Assembly (NCBI GenBank): GCA_028820945.1 | Contig: JAPPHW010000294.1 | Coordinates: forward strand, 1-13,315 | Length of the DNA stretch: 13,315 bases | Source of the DNA: Defluviicoccus sp. | Lineage (GTDB): Bacteria > Pseudomonadota > Alphaproteobacteria > MPNO01 | Reading direction: 5' to 3' | Shown: positions 9,224-13,315 of the stretch, piece by piece | How the letters are laid out: every line of letters starts with the position of its first letter | Position numbering within the stretch: the stretch's first letter is position 1 | Position numbers and translations under genes: made by a program | Notes under the pieces: generated by a model | Told to the model about the DNA's origin: nothing | Database searches by the model: none | What the model saw: only the letters and a program-made list of their open reading frames with translations

Positions 9224-10158
9224 CGCAGGGGGTCGACCCATTCCATGTCGGTCTCGTCCGCCTCCTCGACCGATAGCGCGCCCACGAGATCGGTCACGCG
9301 CTCGTAGCCGCGGCGCATACAGTAGCTCTCGATACCTTCGAGCACCGAGATCATCGCGGTCGGGTGGACGAAGGTCACGGTTCCCACCTGGACCGCGCTC
9401 GCGCCGGCCAGCATGTATTCGATCGCATCCTCCGCCGTCGCGATCCCGCCGCAGCCGACTATCGGGACGTCGACGGCGCGCGCGCATTGCCAGGCCATGC
9501 GGAGCACGATGGGTCGGATCGCCGGTCCGGAGAGGCCGCCGGTCACGCTGCCGAGCCTGGGGCGCTGGCTCTCGATATCGACCGCCATGGCGAGGAAGGT
9601 GTTGGCGACCACCAGCGCGTCGGCGCCCGCGGCCTCGACCGCGCGGGCGATCTCCGCGATGTCGGTGACGTTGGGGGAAAGCTTGACCCAGAGGGGAAGC
9701 GACGTGCGTCGTCGGATCGCGGCCGTGGCCCGCTCCGCCGAGGCCGTTTCGTTGGCGAAGGCCTTGCCGTCCTCTTCCAGGTTGGGGCAGGAGATATTGG
9801 CTTCGATCGCGGCCACGCCCGGCAGGCTCACCTCCTCCGCGAGGCTTGCGAAGCCGTCGACGGTCGGCGCGGAAATGCTGACCACCAGCGGCGTCGAGTA
9901 TCGCGCATAGGTCGGCAGCGTCTCCTCGTGGAAATAGGGCATGCCCTTGGACGGAATGCCGATCGAGTTCAGCATCCCTTCCGGCGTTTCGCAGACCCTG
10001 GGCAGCGCATTGCCCACTCTGAGCTCGCGGGTGATGGTCTTGATCACCATCGCGCCGAGCCGTTCGAAATCGACCGCCTTGTCGAGCCCGTCCGCGAAGG
10101 TACCCGAAGCCGGCATGACCGGGTTGGCCAGCCTGACCCCGCCGATTTCGACCTGCAT
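9220..10158 (-). CDS. pyrD: Dihydroorotate dehydrogenase, class 1B catalytic subunit
   Basis: This FMN enzyme interconverts L-dihydroorotate and orotate; class 1B enzymes pass electrons to NAD+ through PyrK. The 312-residue protein has the class 1 opening LANPVMPASGTF (10-21), FMN-contacting K40, the substrate segment NSIG (64-67), catalytic cysteine C124 in NISCPN (121-126), K159, GGLSGPAIRP (207-216) and the phosphate-binding GCGGI (235-239). A catalytic cysteine rather than serine, no N-terminal membrane helix and the adjacent pyrK all mark class 1B. The ATG at 10158 is 2 bases after the pyrK stop. An in-frame TTG at 10167 (3 residues longer) has a better-spaced ribosome-binding site and may be the true start. 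It lacks the 4Fe-4S extension of dihydropyrimidine dehydrogenase. Confidence 0.92.
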   Translation of the reverse strand: MQVEIGGVRLANPVMPASGTFADGLDKAVDFERLGAMVIKTITRELRVGNALPRVCETPEGMLNSIGIPSKGMPYFHEETLPTYARYSTPLVVSISAPTVDGFASLAEEVSLPGVAAIEANISCPNLEEDGKAFANETASAERATAAIRRRTSLPLWVKLSPNVTDIAEIARAVEAAGADALVVANTFLAMAVDIESQRPRLGSVTGGLSGPAIRPIVLRMAWQCARAVDVPIVGCGGIATAEDAIEYMLAGASAVQVGTVTFVHPTAMISVLEGIESYCMRRGYERVTDLVGALSVEEADETDMEWVDPLR

Positions 10159-10160
10159 GT

Positions 10161-11009
10161 CTACCAAGAGATCGCCTCCTGCAGGCCGAATACCGGCCCG
10201 TCCCAGCACACCCGGCGATGAGCGACGCCGCCGTCGACGCGGAACTCGCGCACGCAACAGAAGCACATGCCGAGCCCGCAGGCCATCTGCTGTTCGAGTG
10301 CCACCTGTCCGGGAATGCCGAACTCGCGCCCGAGCCGCTGGAGCAGCAGCAGGAGACGGTTGGAGCCGCAGGTGAAGAACGCATCGGCGCGGTCGTCCGC
10401 GATCAGACCGCGCAGCACGCGCTCGAGCCGCGCCGGCCCGCTGGTCCCTTCCGCGTCGGTTACCTCGATCACGTCCGCGCCTATCGCGGCAAAGCGGTCG
10501 GCCGACATCATCACCGCCGGCGACCGGGCGCTGAGCACCGCAGTCACGCCGATACCGTTCGCCGCCGCGAGTTCGGCGAGCGGCGCGAGTGTGGCAAGCC
10601 CCACCCCGCGCCCGACGACCACGATCCGCCGCCAGCCCGGCTGCAGCGCGAAACCCACGCCCAGCGGACCGAACAGATCGAGACGGTCGCCCGGTGCCAG
10701 GGTGGCCAGCGCCCGCGTGCCGCTCCCCGTGACCTTGTAGAGGAACGCCACCGTGCCCGCCTCCGGATCGGCCCGGTAGACGCTCATCGGGCGGCGGAAG
10801 AACGGTCCGTTGGGGCCGTCCTTGGGGCACAGCATGTGAAAGAACTGGCCGGCGCCGATCGACGTCGCCAGCGGCTCCGCCGTCGCGACGATGTGCATGT
10901 ATTCGGCGTTGACCGCCTCGTTCTCGATCACCTCGCAATCGAACTCGGCCGCGGCGATCGAATACGCCATCGCGTGACGGGGCTCGGCGCCCGGATCGGG
11001 GGACTTCAT
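10161..11009 (-). CDS. pyrK: Dihydroorotate dehydrogenase B electron-transfer subunit
   Basis: PyrK holds FAD and a [2Fe-2S] cluster and links the FMN of class 1B PyrD to NAD(H). The 282-residue protein has a ferredoxin-reductase-like FAD domain with RRPMSVY (72-78), a dinucleotide-binding segment VVVGRGVGLATLAPLAE (130-146), and the cluster-binding cysteines C244-x4-C249-x2-C252-x15-C268 in the family segment EQQMACG. C251 is an extra cysteine inside the cluster loop. The glycine-rich segment reads GRGVG where PyrK proteins usually have GGGIG. The start used is ATG at 11009; an ATG at 10970 (269 residues) is equally possible since neither has a clear ribosome-binding site. It is the first gene of the pyrimidine block. 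Confidence 0.9.
   Translation of the reverse strand: MKSPDPGAEPRHAMAYSIAAAEFDCEVIENEAVNAEYMHIVATAEPLATSIGAGQFFHMLCPKDGPNGPFFRRPMSVYRADPEAGTVAFLYKVTGSGTRALATLAPGDRLDLFGPLGVGFALQPGWRRIVVVGRGVGLATLAPLAELAAANGIGVTAVLSARSPAVMMSADRFAAIGADVIEVTDAEGTSGPARLERVLRGLIADDRADAFFTCGSNRLLLLLQRLGREFGIPGQVALEQQMACGLGMCFCCVREFRVDGGVAHRRVCWDGPVFGLQEAISW
10175..10180 (-). promoter_or_regulatory. Strong ribosome-binding site inside the end of pyrK
   Basis: A perfect AGGAGG on the minus strand lies within the last codons of pyrK. It is 16 bases from the pyrD ATG at 10158, which is too far for good initiation, but only 7 bases from an in-frame TTG at 10167. This suggests pyrD may start at the TTG and overlap pyrK by 7 bases. 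Confidence 0.55.
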
Positions 11010-11080
11010 TTTGCCGTTCGCGCGGTCCTAAAATCCTATGCTAGCGCAATTTTTCCCCGCTTTGTATCGGGAGGGAAAAC
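11010..11080. promoter_or_regulatory. Divergent intergenic region between pyrK and the metallo-beta-lactamase-fold gene
   Basis: These 71 AT-richer bases should carry promoters for both directions. On the plus strand TAAAAT at 11029-11034 is a good -10 candidate about 45 bases before the hydrolase start, without a convincing -35 box. On the minus strand TAGGAT (11038 to 11033) overlaps it, so the two promoters could interfere or share a regulator. The centre holds GCTAGC flanked by A- and T-runs. GGGAGGG at 11069-11075 is a strong ribosome-binding site for the plus-strand gene. Promoter calls are by eye. Confidence 0.4.
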
Positions 11081-11944
11081 ATGGCGACGGTGAGGATCGG
11101 CGAACTGGAGATCGCTCGCGTGCTGGAGGACGACACACCGGTGTTCGATCCGGGCGCGATGTATCCGGACTCGACGGCGGAGGACTTCGAGCGGGAACGC
11201 GACTGGCTCATGCCCCGGTTCTTCGACGAGGAGCGATGGCTGCTCGAATCCTGCATGCAGAGCTATGTCTTCCGGACCGAAGACCGCGCGATCCTGATCG
11301 ACACCTGCGTCGGCAACGACAAGCCGGGGCGCCGGCGCGACTACTGGTCGCACGGGCAATGGCCCTACCTGGAGAACCTGTCCGCCGCCGGCTACGCGCC
11401 CGAAGAGATCGACCTCGTCCTGATCACCCACCTCCATGTCGACCATGTCGGCTGGAACACGCGCTGGGTTGACGGAAGGTGGGAGCCGACGTTCCCAAAC
11501 GCGCGCTACGTCTTCACCGCGACGGACCTCGAGTCTCTCGAGGCCAAGCACGCGGCCGGCGACGGGCAGTACGTCCACGTCTACGAGGACAGCGTGAAGC
11601 CGATCCTCGACGCCGGGCTCGCCGACCTCGTCGCGCCCGATCATGCGGTGGAGGACGGCATCCGGTTCGAGCCCGCCCCGGGCCACACGCCGGGCCAGGT
11701 CAACATCCGGATCTCGTCCGACGGCGAGGAAGGTCTGATTGCCGCGGACGTGATCCATCATCCCATCCAGGCACGGTATCCGGGCTGGAACAGCCGCGCC
11801 TGCGAGCACCAGCCGACGGCGATCACGACCCGGCGGGCGATCTTCGAGGATGCCGCGGCGAACGACACGCTGGTGCTGCCGGCGCATTTCGAGCCCTGTC
11901 GACTGCGCCGCGAGAACGGCGCGTTCCGTTTCCTCTTCGACTGA
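11081..11944 (+). CDS. Metallo-beta-lactamase-fold hydrolase (lactonase-like), substrate unknown
   Basis: The 287-residue protein belongs to the MBL-fold hydrolases, typically dinuclear zinc enzymes that cleave lactones, thioesters, esters or amides. The metal motif THLHVDHVG gives H117, H119, D121 and H122. H202 lies in GHTPGQV, D223 in AADVIHH, and H269 in LPAHFEP. All ligands of the canonical set are intact. No signal peptide is seen, so it is probably cytoplasmic. The layout resembles the N-acyl-homoserine lactonase/ring-opening branch more than classical antibiotic beta-lactamases, but substrate cannot be read from the motifs. It starts at an ATG 5 bases after a GGGAGGG site, is transcribed away from pyrK and is followed after 46 bases by a hydroxyacid dehydrogenase, which may act on its product. 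Confidence 0.87.
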   Translation: MATVRIGELEIARVLEDDTPVFDPGAMYPDSTAEDFERERDWLMPRFFDEERWLLESCMQSYVFRTEDRAILIDTCVGNDKPGRRRDYWSHGQWPYLENLSAAGYAPEEIDLVLITHLHVDHVGWNTRWVDGRWEPTFPNARYVFTATDLESLEAKHAAGDGQYVHVYEDSVKPILDAGLADLVAPDHAVEDGIRFEPAPGHTPGQVNIRISSDGEEGLIAADVIHHPIQARYPGWNSRACEHQPTAITTRRAIFEDAAANDTLVLPAHFEPCRLRRENGAFRFLFD

Positions 11945-11952
11945 TCGCGGTC

Positions 11953-11958
11953 TATATA
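11953..11958 (+). promoter_or_regulatory. Weak -10-like box before the hydroxyacid dehydrogenase gene
   Basis: TATATA occurs in the 46-base gap, about 33 bases before the next start codon, with only a poor -35 match (TTCCTC) 17 bases upstream. It could allow independent transcription of the dehydrogenase gene, but co-transcription with the hydrolase gene is equally likely. Confidence 0.2.
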
Positions 11959-11990
11959 TCGGCCGGTTCCAACCTCGCCCGGGGAGCGTC

Positions 11991-13058
11991 ATGTCCGAGC
12001 CCACCGTCTTCGTCTTCGCCAACGCCGACCTGGAGGGCCACGGCCTCCGCCGGATGGAGGGCGCCGGCTGCCGACTGACCTATGGCGAGGAGGCGTGGCA
12101 GACGCCCGGTTGCGTGTACGAGGACGACATGGCCGCGAGGGCCGCGGAGTCGGTCGCGATGACCGGCACATCGATCCGCAGCGCGCCGGTCAACCGGCGT
12201 GTCATGGAGGGCGCGCAGAGGCTCCGCATCGTCGCCAAATGCACCGTCGGCACCGACGACATCGATGTCGAGGCGGCTACCGATCTCGGCATCGTGGTGA
12301 CCCACGCGCCTACCCAGGCCAATTGGGGCGGCGTCGCCGAGGGCGCGATGGCGATGATCCTCACGATGCTCAAGCGCAACCGGGAGAAGGACGCTCGCGT
12401 GAAGGCGGGCGGATGGAAGGACGATTCGCTGATCGGCACCTATCTCGGCCGCCGCGACGAGGACGGCTATGCCGGGCTCACCGTGGGTATAATCGGCTTC
12501 GGCCGCATCGGCGGGCGCATGGTGGAACTCCTGACGCCGTGGCACGTGCGCCTCATCGTCTGCGACCCCTTCGTCGAGGAGGAGAAGTTCGCGCGGTACG
12601 GCGTGGAGAAGGTCGATCTCGACACCCTGCTCCGCGAGTCCGACATCGTCACCATGCACCCGACGCTCAACCCCACCTCGCGCCGCATGATGGGCGCGGA
12701 GCAGTTCGGGGCGATGAAGCCGACGGCGCTCTTCGTCAACACCTCGCGCGGCGGCACGATGGACGAGGTCGCGCTCGCCGACGCGATCGAGGCTGGCGAG
12801 ATCGCCGGCGCGGCGCTCGACGTATTTCTCGACGAACCGATGGACCGCGAGTCCAAGCTGCTCCGCATGGGCAACGAGGTGCTGCTGTCGCCCCACAACA
12901 TCTCGCACAATCACGGAGGCGGGCTCGGACCGGGCATCGAATGGGCGGCGGAGGCGGTGCTGACCGCGCTCAGGGGCGAGGTGCCGGACAACGTCTTCAA
13001 CCCCGACGTGCTGCCCCGCTGGCGCGAACGCTTCGGCGGCAACGCGCTGATCGCGTGA
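11991..13058 (+). CDS. D-2-hydroxyacid dehydrogenase family oxidoreductase, NAD-dependent
   Basis: The family reversibly reduces 2-oxoacids to D-2-hydroxyacids, or oxidises D-3-phosphoglycerate in the SerA branch. The 355-residue protein has the split substrate domain, the Rossmann motif GFGRIG at 169-174, and D192 after the second strand, which favours NAD over NADP. The catalytic triad is complete: R253 (NTSRGG), E282 (FLDEP) and H302 (SPHN). The segment after the catalytic histidine, ISHNHGGGLGPGIEWA (304-319), differs from the common family pattern. The ATG at 11991 has a good site (GGGGAG) 5 bases upstream; the frame is open further upstream but only as overlap with the hydrolase gene. 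There is no ACT domain, so it is not a typical regulated SerA. Substrate unknown. Confidence 0.9.
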   Translation: MSEPTVFVFANADLEGHGLRRMEGAGCRLTYGEEAWQTPGCVYEDDMAARAAESVAMTGTSIRSAPVNRRVMEGAQRLRIVAKCTVGTDDIDVEAATDLGIVVTHAPTQANWGGVAEGAMAMILTMLKRNREKDARVKAGGWKDDSLIGTYLGRRDEDGYAGLTVGIIGFGRIGGRMVELLTPWHVRLIVCDPFVEEEKFARYGVEKVDLDTLLRESDIVTMHPTLNPTSRRMMGAEQFGAMKPTALFVNTSRGGTMDEVALADAIEAGEIAGAALDVFLDEPMDRESKLLRMGNEVLLSPHNISHNHGGGLGPGIEWAAEAVLTALRGEVPDNVFNPDVLPRWRERFGGNALIA

Positions 13059-13077
13059 GGCGCGCCCTTCGATACGG

Positions 13078-13094
13078 CCCGGACTCGATCCGGG
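13078..13094. other. Short hairpin after the hydroxyacid dehydrogenase gene
   Basis: CCCGGA (13078-13083) and TCCGGG (13089-13094) form a perfect 6-bp stem with a 5-base loop, 19 bases after the dehydrogenase stop codon. No T-tract follows on either strand, so it is not a standard Rho-independent terminator. It may stabilise the 3' end or be incidental in GC-rich DNA. Confidence 0.3.
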
Positions 13095-13113
13095 GCGCAT
13101 CGAGGGACGGCCC

Positions 13114-13315
13114 ATGAACCGGACCCTGCTGCTCGCCATCCTGCTCGGTGGGTTGCTGCTCGCCGCGGCGGTCACCGCGGTCTGGATGTGGGAGGTGGCG
13201 GGCGATGCGCCGATCGGAATCGTCGGCTTCCTCGCGATGGCGGCCGGCGTAATCGCGAGTCTCGCGCTCGGGATCGGGCTGATGCGGCTGGTCTACAGGA
13301 GCGAGCGCGAAGACG
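13114..13315 (+). CDS. Small membrane protein of unknown function, N-terminal part (runs off right edge)
   Basis: An open frame starts with ATG at 13114 and continues for 67 codons to the window edge without a stop. It begins MNRTLLLAILLGGLLLAAAV and shows two hydrophobic segments (about 4-24 and 34-58) separated by the short loop MWEVAGDAP, followed by a charged stretch (MRLVYRSERED). This predicts a two-helix inner-membrane protein with a charged cytoplasmic tail. A GAGGGA site lies 6 bases upstream of the start. It follows the dehydrogenase gene by 55 bases on the same strand and may be co-transcribed. I do not recognise the family. Confidence 0.7.
   Translation, partial: MNRTLLLAILLGGLLLAAAVTAVWMWEVAGDAPIGIVGFLAMAAGVIASLALGIGLMRLVYRSERED

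Noticed and set aside
9220..10158. Annotation as dihydropyrimidine dehydrogenase (PreA/PydA) in a uracil-degradation operon
   Set aside because: The protein ends at 312 residues without the C-terminal 4Fe-4S ferredoxin domain, and its partner carries the PyrK [2Fe-2S] cysteine pattern; PyrC and PyrE beside it are orotate-pathway enzymes.
9224..10384. Upstream extension of the carbamoylase frame to 812 codons (fusion-like)
   Set aside because: The extra part is out of frame with pyrD and pyrK, which are both intact there; the ATG at 9223 matches the family N-terminus and overlaps the pyrD stop.
10168..10938. Long N-terminal extension of the pyrD frame, suggesting a PyrK-PyrD fusion
   Set aside because: The extension is not in the pyrK frame and lacks PyrK motifs; pyrK has its own stop at 10161-10163.

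Overview
The window looks like a GC-rich alphaproteobacterial chromosome. The F1 ATP synthase genes run in the order atpH-atpA-atpG-atpD with no F0 genes beside them, as in alphaproteobacteria, and the AtpA, AtpG and PyrE proteins have alphaproteobacterial character. The genus cannot be fixed from the sequence. Genes are tightly packed; no rRNA, tRNA, CRISPR array or mobile element was seen.

Layout, left to right. (1) 1-3134, minus strand: F1 ATP synthase genes, read atpH, atpA, atpG, then the first 30 codons of atpD, which runs off the left edge. (2) 3272-5938, minus strand: a single-permease ABC importer, read substrate-binding protein (NMT1/THI5-like), ATPase, permease. A strong GC hairpin lies between the binding-protein gene and the ATPase gene. 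(3) 6154-11009, minus strand: five tightly linked pyrimidine-ring genes, read pyrK, pyrD (class 1B), an M20-family N-carbamoyl amidohydrolase, pyrC (class II dihydroorotase) and pyrE. Three of the four junctions overlap or nearly touch. (4) 11081-13058, plus strand, divergent from pyrK: a metallo-beta-lactamase-fold hydrolase and a D-2-hydroxyacid dehydrogenase. (5) 13114 to the right edge, plus strand: the start of a small two-helix membrane protein.

The most notable unit is block 3 with block 2. PyrK/PyrD (NAD-linked, reversible in principle), dihydroorotase and an N-carbamoyl-amino-acid hydrolase together are what the classical orotate degradation route needs: orotate to dihydroorotate to N-carbamoyl-L-aspartate to L-aspartate plus CO2 and NH3. 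PyrE gives an anabolic exit from orotate to OMP. There is no pyrB, carAB or pyrF in the cluster. The neighbouring importer has a binding protein from the family that takes up pyrimidine rings such as the thiamine precursor HMP. The inference is a cluster for uptake, salvage and nitrogen-yielding breakdown of an orotate-like compound. The alternative is ordinary de novo pyrimidine genes with an amidohydrolase of another specificity inserted.
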